From positions 1 through 48,537 of the forward strand of contig NZ_JAQLFP010000020.1 in NCBI RefSeq assembly GCF_028207065.1: a DNA stretch of 48,537 nt, read 5' to 3'. This DNA comes from Collinsella aerofaciens. GTDB lineage: Bacteria; Actinomycetota; Coriobacteriia; Coriobacteriales; Coriobacteriaceae. The translations under genes were made by a program, and so were the position numbers. This document shows positions 34,867-43,466 of this stretch, piece after piece; positions within the stretch are counted from its first letter, which is position 1; each line of letters opens with the position of its first letter. Under the pieces are notes generated by a model that worked only from the letters and a program-made list of their open reading frames with translations, was not told where the DNA came from and did not search any database.

Positions 34867-35436
34867 TTATCGAGCAACAATCACCACATGGCGATCGGGG
34901 TCAGAACCCTCAGAATGAGTATCGACGGCGTCATTGCCACGAAGTGCAATGTGAACCAGTCGGCGCTCGTAGGCATTCATGGGCGGAAGCGAAACACTCT
35001 TATGAGTGCGGATGGCACGCTCGGCTGCAGACTGAGCCATGGAGGCAACCTTGTCCTGACGGCGGCTCTTGTATCCCTCGACGTCCACTACAACCGGATA
35101 CCTAAAGCCAAGCTTGCGGCTCACTAGCAAAGAGAACATAACCTGAAGGGCATCAAGGGTGCGACCATGACGGCCAATGAGAACAGCAAGGTCGGGAGCC
35201 GTTACATCCAGAATCAGCTCACCCTCGTCGCCCTCATACTCATCGATAGGAGAGTTGGCGGCATCGAAGTGCGAAAGGATGGAACGCAGGATGGAAATCG
35301 CGACATCGGCAATGGTGTCGAGTTCCTCGTCGGTCAGCTCTTCACCGGCCTTGTAGCGCTGTGCAATCTCGGGATAATCGCCCGCGACCTGCGGGGCAAC
35401 CTCCTCAAGCATATCCTCGATGATCTCTTCAGACAT
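34867..35436 (-). CDS. khpB: KH/R3H RNA-binding protein (Jag/KhpB)
   Basis: The 189-residue product starts at ATG 35436 (GGAG six bases upstream). An acidic N-terminal segment leads into a KH type II domain (ILDVTAPDLAVLIGRHGRTLDALQ, with the GxxG loop GRHG) and an R3H domain (ERRLVHIAL). Such proteins (Jag, SpoIIIJ-associated, KhpB) bind RNA and affect cell division and envelope growth in Firmicutes. It follows yidC by 44 bp, as in most Gram-positive genomes. The usual Jag_N domain is not evident. A 12-bp palindrome lies in the gap. Confidence 0.92.
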   Translation of the reverse strand: MSEEIIEDMLEEVAPQVAGDYPEIAQRYKAGEELTDEELDTIADVAISILRSILSHFDAANSPIDEYEGDEGELILDVTAPDLAVLIGRHGRTLDALQVMFSLLVSRKLGFRYPVVVDVEGYKSRRQDKVASMAQSAAERAIRTHKSVSLPPMNAYERRLVHIALRGNDAVDTHSEGSDPDRHVVIVAR

Positions 35437-35451
35437 AACGTACTCCAAAAG

Positions 35452-35463
35452 TTAGGTACCTAA
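35452..35463. repeat. 12-bp palindrome TTAGGTACCTAA, second copy
   Basis: Same palindrome as at 31948, here between yidC and khpB. Confidence 0.6.
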
Positions 35464-35480
35464 ATAAGATTGATATCCCG

Positions 35481-36251
35481 CTACTTCTTCTTGTGCGGGC
35501 GCGGCTTCTTCTCGCGACGAGTGACCTCAACCTGCAGCGGCGCGTTCTTAAGGCGCTCCTCCTCATCGGCCTTCGCCTTGTCGATGACCTTCTGCGTCAC
35601 AAAAATCTGCTGGATAACCTGCCAAGCAGACGAGACGTCGTAGTACAGCAGAACACCAACGGGAAAGCTCCAGCCCATCCAAAGCATCATGACCGTCATG
35701 ACAACGGCCATCATACGCATGCTCTGAGCCTGCTGGCCGGTCTGGTTGCGCGACATATAGAGCTGCGGAATCAGGGTCAGGACAACGAACAGGATCAGGC
35801 AGACCAGCGCAGGCAGCGCGACCATAAAGCCATCGGCAAAGGAGGCACTCGGCGTGGTGGTCAGGTCGGGCAGAATATTAAAGAACGAGAACGTGCCGTC
35901 GTTAAAGTAGTCCGGCAGGTTACGCAGCAGCGTAAATAGGGCGAACAGGACAGGCATCTGAATCAACAGCGGCAGACAACCAGCCATCGGGTTGAACTTG
36001 TTCTCGCTGTAGAACTTCTGCATTTCCTCGGCCTGACGCTGGGGATCGTCGGCATAGCGCTCCTGGATCTCGAGCATCTTGGGCTGCAGCACCTGCATGC
36101 GTGCCGTCGACTTAGTCGACTTGAGCATAAGCGGCGTCAGCAGCAGACGGATGATGACCACCAGGATGATGATGGACAGGCCCCAGTCGACCGCAAAGGT
36201 CTGGATGAGCTTGAGCAGCTCGAAAAGGATGTTAACGATCCAATCCCACAT
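35481..36251 (-). CDS. yidC: Membrane protein insertase YidC/Oxa1 family
   Basis: YidC inserts proteins into the membrane alone or with SecYEG. The 256-residue product has a helix, a cytoplasmic hairpin (KSTKSTARMQVLQPKMLEIQERY), and the core helices MAGCLPLLIQMPVLFALFTLL, VCLILFVVLTLIPQL, MRMMAVVMTVMMLWMGW and FPVGVLLYYDVSSAW. The conserved Arg in VVIIRLLLTPL lies in the hydrophilic groove. The C-terminus is strongly basic (EKKPRPHKKK), which helps bind ribosomes. It lies 29 bp after yidD. No lipobox is seen. Confidence 0.96.
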   Translation of the reverse strand: MWDWIVNILFELLKLIQTFAVDWGLSIIILVVIIRLLLTPLMLKSTKSTARMQVLQPKMLEIQERYADDPQRQAEEMQKFYSENKFNPMAGCLPLLIQMPVLFALFTLLRNLPDYFNDGTFSFFNILPDLTTTPSASFADGFMVALPALVCLILFVVLTLIPQLYMSRNQTGQQAQSMRMMAVVMTVMMLWMGWSFPVGVLLYYDVSSAWQVIQQIFVTQKVIDKAKADEEERLKNAPLQVEVTRREKKPRPHKKK

Positions 36252-36280
36252 GTAAGTTTTCCTCCGATAGCGAGTGCCCG

Positions 36281-36505
36281 CTAGGGCACAGGGTCATAAC
36301 CGCCGACGTGCAGGGGATTGCAGCGAGCGATGCGCCTCACGGCAAGCCAGCAGCCTCTCAAAACACCGTACTTCTCAATCGCCTGGACGGCGTATTGCGA
36401 GCACGTTGGGTAATAAATGCAGGCGTCAGGCAATAAGGGCGAAATAACCTGTTGATATATGCGAATAGGAGCGATGGCAACACGTCGCAAAACGTGATTG
36501 CTCAT
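36281..36505 (-). CDS. yidD: Membrane protein insertion efficiency factor YidD
   Basis: The 74-residue product contains the family core IRIYQQVISPLLPDACIYYPTCSQYAVQAIEKYG and GCWLAVRRIARCNPLHVGGYDPVP, with the three conserved Cys. YidD assists YidC. The start overlaps the rnpA stop by four bases (ATGA), so translation is coupled. Confidence 0.96.
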   Translation of the reverse strand: MSNHVLRRVAIAPIRIYQQVISPLLPDACIYYPTCSQYAVQAIEKYGVLRGCWLAVRRIARCNPLHVGGYDPVP

Positions 36506-36840
36506 CGCTCCTCCCCGGCAACGCCGGCGCGTTTCATAAGCGAACGCAATGCATTGTCCATCTCCTGAGGCGAAGAAACCCTCGTCTTGGGAGTTGCGAA
36601 CAAGATGATGTCATAACCCGCAACGGGAAATCCACAGCTGCGGGCGGCCTCGCGCATCACACGCTTAGAACGGTTGCGCACGACAGCACAACCGAGCCGT
36701 TTAGCACCAACGAAGGCGACCCTTCCGGAGTCGCCTTCGCCAACCGATTCACATATGGTCATTCGAATCAGAGGGTGATTGAAACGACGCCCCTGACTGA
36801 ACACATGCTCGAAATCTTGCCGAGACTTAATAGTCTTCAT
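36502..36840 (-). CDS. rnpA: Ribonuclease P protein component
   Basis: RnpA binds RNase P RNA in maturing tRNA 5' ends. The 112-residue product has the SRQDFEHVFSQGRRFNHP N-terminus and the basic signature VVRNRSKRVMREAAR. It lies 20 bp after rpmH, the usual order. Confidence 0.95.
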   Translation of the reverse strand: MKTIKSRQDFEHVFSQGRRFNHPLIRMTICESVGEGDSGRVAFVGAKRLGCAVVRNRSKRVMREAARSCGFPVAGYDIILFATPKTRVSSPQEMDNALRSLMKRAGVAGEER

Positions 36841-36860
36841 GCGAGATGTGTGTATCGCTG

Positions 36861-36995
36861 CTAGACAGTGAGACGCTTGCGGCCCTTGGCGCGACGACGG
36901 GCGAGCACGGCACGACCACCCTTAGTGGCCATACGGGCACGGAAGCCATGGGTCTTGGCACGCTTACGCTTATTAGGCTGATACGTACGCTTCAT
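36861..36995 (-). CDS. rpmH: Ribosomal protein bL34
   Basis: The 44-residue product begins [22 protein letters not shown] and ends AKGRKRLTV, the whole bL34 sequence. AGGAGG stands eight bases before ATG 36995; a longer in-frame extension has no site. It heads the rnpA-yidD-yidC-khpB unit. Confidence 0.98.
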   Translation of the reverse strand: MKRTYQPNKRKRAKTHGFRARMATKGGRAVLARRRAKGRKRLTV

Positions 36996-37340
36996 CTTAA
37001 GTTCCTCCTGCTGCATTTCGAGTGTCCGCGGGGGCGCGGACGCAGATATAGACACGTGAGCTTGAAGATTGTAGGGAAATCAATGTTCAAATGTCAAGAA
37101 ATCAAAGGTAAAAGGTTGCGCAGTTCACACGGTTCCCCCATAAGCCGAGCTCGATTTAGCGGTGCATGGCAACTTTTCACGATATTTCATCGAGTTTTCA
37201 ACAGGTCATGTTGGCAATGTTGAGAACTTTTCGTCCGTTTTCCAAAGTTTTCAACAGGTTTTGAAAAGTTGTCGAAAGATGAGAAACATTGCACGGTGAG
37301 CTACTATTTGTTCGAAACCTTTTGAAAGATTGCGAGCGGC
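36996..37340. other. Candidate replication origin region (rpmH side), with DnaA-box-like repeats
   Basis: Genes diverge from this 345-bp gap. TTTTCAACA occurs at 37195-37203 and 37248-37256, with TGTTGAGAA at 37218-37226 and related fragments nearby (TTGAAAAGTTG, GTCGAAA). They differ from the E. coli consensus TTATCCACA but are the most repeated 9-mers here, and TGTTGAAAA also appears between dnaA and dnaN. The right half is AT-rich. The promoters of rpmH and of the GHKL gene must also lie here. Confidence 0.65.
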
Positions 37341-38693
37341 ATGTCTGACGACTTTTACACCATGGTCGATTCCGGAGACCCGGCACCCGACAACGAGCAC
37401 ATCACCGGCGTGCGCGAAGAGCGTGAGGAAGGCGAGCAGACGACCACGCAGGCGCCAAAAGTCATGTACGCCGCGCGCATCGCCGTCTATGACGACATGC
37501 TGTCGACACCGCGTGTGATCGTCATTGATCCGCAAGATGTCCGCACGTATTTGGAAGAGACGACCAACACCGTCTACCAGTGCATGAAAGAACAAGGTGG
37601 CCATATCTCGCTCATGGTCATCCGCGAGATTGTCGAAAACTTTATCCACGCGCACTTTGCCGAGCCCATCATCTCGATTCTGGACGGCGGAGACACCATC
37701 CGCTTTGCTGATCAAGGACCCGGCATCGACGACAAGGAGCGCGCTTTCGACTTTGGCGTTACCAGCGCAAACAGCAAGATGAAGCGCTATATCCGTGGAA
37801 CCGGAGCAGGGTTTCCCATGGTGCAGGAGTATTTGGAAAACGCCGGCGGGGCCGTGTCCATCGAGGACAACATGGGCAACGGCACCGTGGTTACGGTAAG
37901 CCTGGATCCTAAACGCGTGCAGGAAATCGAACGCGCCGGCGGGCGCGGTGCTGCCGTGCGGCCCGAGACGGAGCAGCCCGCATATCCCCTGCCGGGAGCT
38001 TTTGCGCAGCAGCCCATGGCAACGCAACAGATGCAGCCCCGCGTGGGACAGATGCAGCAGCCCGGAATGCTTCCTACACAAGAGTCCCAGGCGGCGTCGA
38101 TGTCGATGCCGCCAAACGTGCCAGAGGCCATGCCGCTGGCGGATCAGGATGCAGCAGCAATGCAGCAGGCGACGGGGGCACCGGGTGGCCAGCAAATGGG
38201 ATATCAGCCGTACCAACAGGGATATCCATATCAGCAGATGCCGCCACTGGGGTATGGCCAGCAGTTCCCACAGCAGTACCAGCAGGGATATCAGCAGCCG
38301 TACCAGCAGATGCCGCAGCAGCAGCACAACCCCTGGGCCCAGCAGATGACTCCGCAGCCTTACCAACAGTGGCCTCAAAGTTTTCAACAGCAAATGCCGC
38401 CGATGCAGAGTTCTCAACAACCAGCAGCTCAAATGATGTATCCTAATGCAGCAAATCAGTATGCGCAGCCACAACCGGACGTGTTCGTAAGCGATCGCGG
38501 CAACGCCGCGCTGGGCTATCTGGCGCAAAATCAAGCGTGCGGTGCTACCGATCTGGCGAGGGCGTTTGGAAACTCGGCCCCCACTTGGTCACGCACGCTC
38601 AATGACTTGGCGCAGGCCGGCTTGGTCATCAAGCATGGCCAGAAATACCATCTGACCGAACTCGGCGCCGCTCGCGTGCGAGCTCAGAGCTAA
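37341..38693 (+). CDS. GHKL ATPase with Gln/Pro-rich linker and C-terminal winged helix, unknown role
   Basis: The 450-residue product has a GHKL-type ATP-binding domain (about 45-190). The N-box is REIVENFIHAHF (from residue 95), the G1 box DQGPGID (124-130) and the glycine lid RGTGAGFPMVQEYLENAGG (from 152). No phospho-acceptor His domain, receiver or membrane helix is visible; the domain looks more like SpoIIAB-type anti-sigma kinases. A Gln/Pro/Tyr/Met-rich low-complexity stretch (about 210-390, many QGYPYQQ or QQMP units) follows. The C-terminal winged helix (about 390-450) has GATDLARAFGNSAPTWSRTLNDLAQAGLVIKHGQKYHLTELG. The gene sits between the putative origin and dnaA, ending 15 bp before it, so it is probably co-transcribed with dnaA. 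No known gene is expected there. Function unknown. Confidence 0.85.
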   Translation: MSDDFYTMVDSGDPAPDNEHITGVREEREEGEQTTTQAPKVMYAARIAVYDDMLSTPRVIVIDPQDVRTYLEETTNTVYQCMKEQGGHISLMVIREIVENFIHAHFAEPIISILDGGDTIRFADQGPGIDDKERAFDFGVTSANSKMKRYIRGTGAGFPMVQEYLENAGGAVSIEDNMGNGTVVTVSLDPKRVQEIERAGGRGAAVRPETEQPAYPLPGAFAQQPMATQQMQPRVGQMQQPGMLPTQESQAASMSMPPNVPEAMPLADQDAAAMQQATGAPGGQQMGYQPYQQGYPYQQMPPLGYGQQFPQQYQQGYQQPYQQMPQQQHNPWAQQMTPQPYQQWPQSFQQQMPPMQSSQQPAAQMMYPNAANQYAQPQPDVFVSDRGNAALGYLAQNQACGATDLARAFGNSAPTWSRTLNDLAQAGLVIKHGQKYHLTELGAARVRAQS

Positions 38694-38708
38694 AGAACGG
38701 GAGAGATA

Positions 38709-40433
38709 GTGGACGAGGAAGCAAGCATCATCCTGGGGGATGCCATCGCCTTTTGCCAGCGCGACGGCCAAGATGCACGCCTCATCAACATGCTGGGGCA
38801 ATCGCGCGCCATAAGCCTAACCGAAGATACGCTCACGGTCGAGGCCCCCTCGCGCTTTGCCATCGCGCAGCTCAAAAAGCATCAGCCGACCATTGAGGCC
38901 TATCTGGAAGAAATCGCCTTTGCACCGATTGCGCTCGACATCGTGGCACCGCAAGGCGCCGCGACGGAATCCGCTGCCGCGACGGCGCCCGCCACGGCCC
39001 CCGCTGCTTCCCCGGCGGCGCCGGCCTCCGCAGGCGACGTGCCGACAATCGGGCACCAGCACAGCGATGTTTCCCGTGAAACCATGGCACCGTTGCCGAC
39101 CGCGGCGGCGACGTCAACGAACGCACCCGTCACGCACATGCCCATCGCTCACGACGCAACGACGGGCGCGGATTCGGGCATTGCAATCAAGAACACGCTC
39201 TCGGCCGATGATTTTCGTCGCATGATGAACCAGATGAAGGGCGGAGCGCCAACTAAATCCACGCAAGCTGCGACCCCCGCTTCACCCATGCCAGCACCGA
39301 CCGCGCCGGCCGAACAGAATACGGATGGAGCCCCGCTCGCCGCGAACTCAAAATTTACCTTTGAGAACTTTGTCTACGGCCCCGAGAACAGCCATGCCTA
39401 TCGCTCGGCACTCAAGTTTGCCGCCCTCGCGGACGAGCGGGGCACGTGCACATCACTGTTCATCTACGGCAAATCGGGCCTGGGCAAGACGCACCTGCTG
39501 CTTGCCATCAAAAACGAGCTCGCCGAAAAGTCGCCCGAGATCAAGGTCAAGTATGCCAACTCCCAGGCATATCTGGACGACCTGATGACCGAGTTCGACC
39601 GCCAAAAGAAGAGCAACGCCCCCATCATGCAGGCGTACCACGGCGTGGACGTGCTCATCATCGACGACATCCAAAACATCATCGGCAAGCGCGCGAGCGT
39701 GGACTACTTTTTCCAGCTCATGGACGAGTTCATCCGCAACAACAAGAAGGTCGTCATCGCGGCAGACCGCGCCCCCAAGGACCTGAGCATGGACGAGCGT
39801 CTAACCAGCCGCTTCAACGCCGGCATGCTCTGCCTGGTCTCAGAGCCCAGCTACGAAATGAAATACAAGATCTTGCAGCGCTATTACGAGAACACCATCG
39901 TCGCCGCTCCCGAGGCAGGCGACGACTCGCTGCTGGCGGCCTATGGGGGCGACGGCGGGCACCTAACCGACGAGCACTTTAAACACATGGCCGAGGTCTC
40001 GGGCACCAACATCCGCGAACTCGAGAGCTTTTGCGAGCGCTGCGCCGGCGAGGCGGGCGACCGCGAGCGCGAGGGCGGGGAGCTCACCTTTGACGATATC
40101 GACGCCATCGCCAGCCAGTACTTTGACACATCGGCCAAAAAGATCAACGTCCAGACGGTTCAGTCCGTCATCGAAGAGCAGTACGGCGTGACGCACGAGG
40201 AGCTCATCGGCCCGCGTCGCAACTCCAATATCGCCAAAGCACGCCATATCGCTATCTACCTGGCCATCGAGATGTGCGAGATGACGACCACGGCGGTGGG
40301 CGCCGAATTTGGCAACCGCAACCACTCGACCGTCAGCACGAGTTACAAAAAGGTCCAGAAGATGATCCAGGAAGACCGCACCGTCACCGAAGACCTCAAG
40401 TCGCTGCGCGATAAAATTACACTGCGCTCGTAG
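38709..40433 (+). CDS. dnaA: Chromosomal replication initiator protein DnaA
   Basis: DnaA binds origin boxes, melts DNA and recruits the helicase. The 574-residue product has domain I (about 1-85), an unusually long Ala/Pro/Thr-rich linker (about 85-210), the AAA+ domain with Walker A GKSGLGKT (254-261) and Walker B VLIIDDIQN, then domain IV with VGAEFGNRNHSTVSTSYKKV that contacts boxes. The start is GTG at 38709, with GGAG five bases upstream. The length is at the high end, due to the linker. A parS-like sequence (TGTTTCCCGTGAAACC, 38 to 39 kb boundary at 39068) lies in the linker code. It precedes dnaN by a box-containing gap. Confidence 0.97.
   Translation: MDEEASIILGDAIAFCQRDGQDARLINMLGQSRAISLTEDTLTVEAPSRFAIAQLKKHQPTIEAYLEEIAFAPIALDIVAPQGAATESAAATAPATAPAASPAAPASAGDVPTIGHQHSDVSRETMAPLPTAAATSTNAPVTHMPIAHDATTGADSGIAIKNTLSADDFRRMMNQMKGGAPTKSTQAATPASPMPAPTAPAEQNTDGAPLAANSKFTFENFVYGPENSHAYRSALKFAALADERGTCTSLFIYGKSGLGKTHLLLAIKNELAEKSPEIKVKYANSQAYLDDLMTEFDRQKKSNAPIMQAYHGVDVLIIDDIQNIIGKRASVDYFFQLMDEFIRNNKKVVIAADRAPKDLSMDERLTSRFNAGMLCLVSEPSYEMKYKILQRYYENTIVAAPEAGDDSLLAAYGGDGGHLTDEHFKHMAEVSGTNIRELESFCERCAGEAGDREREGGELTFDDIDAIASQYFDTSAKKINVQTVQSVIEEQYGVTHEELIGPRRNSNIAKARHIAIYLAIEMCEMTTTAVGAEFGNRNHSTVSTSYKKVQKMIQEDRTVTEDLKSLRDKITLRS
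39068..39083. promoter_or_regulatory. Degenerate parS-like site inside dnaA
   Basis: TGTTTCCCGTGAAACC differs from the perfect site at two positions. It falls in the poorly constrained linker of dnaA, and chance is possible. Confidence 0.3.
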
Positions 40434-40671
40434 GGAAATAGAGACACCTGTTGAAAACTTGTCGAAACCACGGGCATAAGGTGTCTAAAACCCAACCCGC
40501 GGTGATGAAAAGTTTTGCGCAGGTTTTGAACGTGGAAAACCACCCCTGTTGCACACAGGTTGCTGTCGATTCTCTTTCTTGGTCTGACCTGCGTCTTTGG
40601 GAGTAATCAACAGTTTCGTCAGTGCTATTACTATTATTAAGATATTTATATCTATAGAAAGGTATTAAAAG
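40434..40671. other. Second candidate origin segment, dnaA-dnaN gap
   Basis: TGTTGAAAA (40449-40457) begins the gap, with GTCGAAACC, GGTTTTGAACG and AATCAACAG repeats following. The last 40 bp are strongly AT-rich (TATTACTATTATTAAGATAT and onward), a possible unwinding element or the dnaN promoter. The dnaN ribosome binding site is AAAGG, nine bases from the start. Confidence 0.6.
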
Positions 40672-41775
40672 ATGAAGTTCACCGTCAGCCAGAGCTCGCT
40701 TACACAAGCCATCGGCGTCGTTATGAAGGGTGTCGCTTCGGCATCCACCCTTCCCATCCTGTCGGGCGTGCTCGTTAAGGCCCAAGACGGCATCTTGGAA
40801 TTCCAGACCTCTAACTACACTATCTCGATCCGTCATCGCATCGCGGCGCATGTCGAAGAAGAGGGCGAGATGGTTATCCCCTGTAAGATGCTCTCCAATA
40901 TCACCAAGACCCTCCCCGATGCCCCGGTCACCTTTGAGCTGTCCGAGCGCCAGGTGCTGATTGGTTGCGAGAAGAGCTCTTTTAGGCTGAACACGCTCGA
41001 TGCCAATGACTTCCCCGAGTTTCCGGCCTATGCCATCGAGAGTGCCGTGGAGCTGCCGACCGATGTCTTGTCCGAAATGGTCGGCCGCGTGTGGCGCGTC
41101 ACCTCGACCGACAAGGCTCGCCCCATCCTGGGCGGCGTGCACATGAAGGTCGAGAACAACACCGTACGCCTGGTGGCGACCGATTCCTTCCGCTTGGCCG
41201 TGTGCGATACGCAGGTCGAGACCTCGACCCTCGAGGGCTCCTTTGAGCTCAACGTTCCGGCTGACGCCTTTAACGACGCGCTGAACATCATGGCCAGCCA
41301 GGCGACCATCATGATCGGGGCTACCGACACCCAGGTCGTCTTCGAGGCCGGCAACACCACCTACGTGTCGCGTCGCATCGAGGGCGTGTACCCCAACTAC
41401 AAGCAGCTCATCCCCGATTCTTGCGTGACGAGCGTCAAGATCGACGTCGCCGCCTTTAACGCCGCCCTCAAGCGCGTGGCCGTTATCGCGAGCGCCAACC
41501 CCGCCGTCAAGTTCGAGATCGATGTCGAGAACGGGCAGATGGGCCTGTCCTCCATTTCCAATGACCAGGACCTTGCGCAGGAGACGATCGATGTCGAGGC
41601 CGAGGGCGAGTCGGGTACCATCGCCTTCAACTACCACTACATTTTCGGCTGCCTCAATGCCCTGTCCAAGGAGAAGGAGATCACGCTGGAGCTCAAGAGC
41701 TACTCGCAGGCGGGCATCTTCAAGTCCTACGACAAGATCAACTACCTGTACCTGGTCATGCCGGTCCGCATCTAG
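40672..41775 (+). CDS. dnaN: DNA polymerase III beta sliding clamp
   Basis: The 367-residue product has the three-fold clamp architecture. It opens MKFTVSQSSLTQAIGVVMKGVASASTLPILSGVLV and ends YSQAGIFKSYDKINYLYLVMPVRI, the canonical C-terminus with MPVR. The hydrophobic protein-binding cleft residues near the C-terminus are retained. ATG with AAAGG upstream. The gene follows dnaA in the usual order, and recF starts nine bases after its stop. Confidence 0.97.
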   Translation: MKFTVSQSSLTQAIGVVMKGVASASTLPILSGVLVKAQDGILEFQTSNYTISIRHRIAAHVEEEGEMVIPCKMLSNITKTLPDAPVTFELSERQVLIGCEKSSFRLNTLDANDFPEFPAYAIESAVELPTDVLSEMVGRVWRVTSTDKARPILGGVHMKVENNTVRLVATDSFRLAVCDTQVETSTLEGSFELNVPADAFNDALNIMASQATIMIGATDTQVVFEAGNTTYVSRRIEGVYPNYKQLIPDSCVTSVKIDVAAFNAALKRVAVIASANPAVKFEIDVENGQMGLSSISNDQDLAQETIDVEAEGESGTIAFNYHYIFGCLNALSKEKEITLELKSYSQAGIFKSYDKINYLYLVMPVRI

Positions 41776-41784
41776 CGCTGCGCC

Positions 41785-42891
41785 ATGACCATGTTCGCCC
41801 GCGATCTTTCCGTCGCGCACTACCGCAGCTTCGATAGCTATCGCCTTGCCCTGGACGAGGGCGTGACGATACTTGCGGGACCCAACGCGGCGGGAAAGAC
41901 CAATCTTATAGAGGCGCTGCAGCTGCTGACGAGCGGCGCCTCGTTTAGGCATTCGACCGCAGCCGAGCTCGTCCATGACGGCGTGGGCTCGTGCAAGATC
42001 GAGCTGAGGCTCGAGGGCAACGGCCGCGTGCTTGATATGGGATTGAGCGCGGAGGACGGTAAACGCTCGTTTAGCCGCAACGGCAAGAGATGCTCTGCCG
42101 CCGGTGTGCGCGGGGTTCTGCCGAGCGTGCTGTTTTGCCCCGACCATCTGGACATGGTTAAGCGAGGCGCCAGTGTGCGCCGAGCCGCCCTCGATGACTT
42201 TGGCATGCAGCTGAGCGCACGCTATGCCGATCTTGCGAGCACCTATGGGCGCTGCGTGACCCAGCGTAACGCCTTGCTCAAGGAGACCTGGTGCTGCCGC
42301 GAGATGCTCGGCGCGTGGAACGATTCGATTGCCCGCGCGGGCTCGGCCCTGCTCGTGCACCGATTGGCCCTGCTCGACCGGCTGGCGGGCCATGTGCACA
42401 CTGCCTACGGGCAAGTGGCGTCAGGTGAGACCGCCAACGTGACCTATGCGTCCACGCTGGGGGATTTGCCCCAGGTCGAGGATCGCGAAGAGCTGAAGGG
42501 CTGGGCGTACGAGCGCATGCTGGCCGCCCTTGACGAGCATGCCGACGAGGAGCTGCGCCGCGGCGTGACGCTTGTGGGCCCGCATCGCGACGAGATTGAG
42601 TTCACCGTGGCGGGTCGCTCCGCCCGTTCATTTGCCAGCCAAGGACAGCAGCGCACGCTGGTGCTGTCCTGGAAGGTGGCCGAGGTCGCCGTGGCTCGCG
42701 ATGTCCTGGGCACTGCCCCGCTGCTGCTTCTGGACGACGTGATGAGCGAGCTCGACGGCGAGCGTCGCGGCGCTTTCCTGCGGCTGATCGGCGATGATAT
42801 CCAGACGGTCATAACTACGACCAACCTGGGGTACTTTACCGATGACCTGCTTGATCGAGCCAAGGTGGTGAGCATGGGTGAGACGTGCTAA
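41785..42891 (+). CDS. recF: DNA replication and repair protein RecF
   Basis: RecF loads RecA on gaps with RecO and RecR. The 368-residue product has RDLSVAHYRSFDSYRLALDEGV, Walker A GPNAAGKTNLIEAL (about residues 32-45), the ABC-type signature SQGQQRTLVLSWKVAEV and Walker B LLLLDDVMSELD. It overlaps the following DciA-like gene by 14 bp. Length normal. Confidence 0.96.
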   Translation: MTMFARDLSVAHYRSFDSYRLALDEGVTILAGPNAAGKTNLIEALQLLTSGASFRHSTAAELVHDGVGSCKIELRLEGNGRVLDMGLSAEDGKRSFSRNGKRCSAAGVRGVLPSVLFCPDHLDMVKRGASVRRAALDDFGMQLSARYADLASTYGRCVTQRNALLKETWCCREMLGAWNDSIARAGSALLVHRLALLDRLAGHVHTAYGQVASGETANVTYASTLGDLPQVEDREELKGWAYERMLAALDEHADEELRRGVTLVGPHRDEIEFTVAGRSARSFASQGQQRTLVLSWKVAEVAVARDVLGTAPLLLLDDVMSELDGERRGAFLRLIGDDIQTVITTTNLGYFTDDLLDRAKVVSMGETC

Positions 42892-43441
42892 TTACGAGCG
42901 CGAGAGCGAGACGGTCGCCTTCAGCGGGTTTTTGAACGCAGAGCGCCAGCGCATCCTGGCGGCTGCAACGCCTAGGCGTCGTGCGCAGATGGAGGCTGCA
43001 GAGGAGTCTCGTGCGGTCTATCGCGCCTGGAATGCGGTGTGCTCGGGCACGCGCGAGGGGCGGCATGTGACGGGGCTGCGTTACCTGCCCGAGTCCAATG
43101 AGCTGCTGGTGTATCTCGACTCGCCCTCATGGACGCAGGAAATGACGCTGCTGCGCGAGATCATCCGCGCGCGCATGGAGCGCGCCGGTGCGCATGTGGA
43201 CGGCCTGGTGTTCAAAACTACCGCGCCCGGTCACACGCCACCCGCCGCCAAGGAGCGCCTGCGCCCGGCGACGACCGAGCGCCCGCCGGCCCCGCACGCC
43301 GACCTAAGTGAGGCCGAGCGCACCGAGATTGAGCGCCAAGTGGCGCCCATCGAAGACCAAAAACTGCGCGAGGCCCTCGAGAACGCCATGAGAGCCAGTG
43401 CCGAGTGGGCCAAGGGCGTGCAAAGCAAAAAAGAGCCTTAA
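42878..43441 (+). CDS. DciA-like (DUF721) helicase loader protein
   Basis: The 187-residue product carries a DUF721/DciA-type core, marked by YRAWNAVCSGTREGRHVTGLRYLPESNELLVYLDSPSWTQEMTLLREIIRARM. A charged, Pro-rich C-terminal half follows. DciA is the widespread loader of the replicative helicase DnaB in bacteria without DnaC or DnaI. The gene between recF and gyrB is a typical place for it in actinobacteria. The start is GTG at 42878, overlapping recF by 14 bp. A terminator follows. Confidence 0.85.
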   Translation: MRRANYERESETVAFSGFLNAERQRILAAATPRRRAQMEAAEESRAVYRAWNAVCSGTREGRHVTGLRYLPESNELLVYLDSPSWTQEMTLLREIIRARMERAGAHVDGLVFKTTAPGHTPPAAKERLRPATTERPPAPHADLSEAERTEIERQVAPIEDQKLREALENAMRASAEWAKGVQSKKEP

Positions 43442-43466
43442 ATCGCATCTGGTGGCCTTGTAGAGC

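Noticed and set aside
37642..37650. TTATCCACG, close to the standard DnaA box
   Set aside because: Lies in the conserved N-box code of the GHKL gene; one isolated near match is likely chance.
40417..42414. Long minus-strand open frame opposite dnaN and recF
   Set aside because: Runs across two well-supported plus-strand genes and their gap; no family match.
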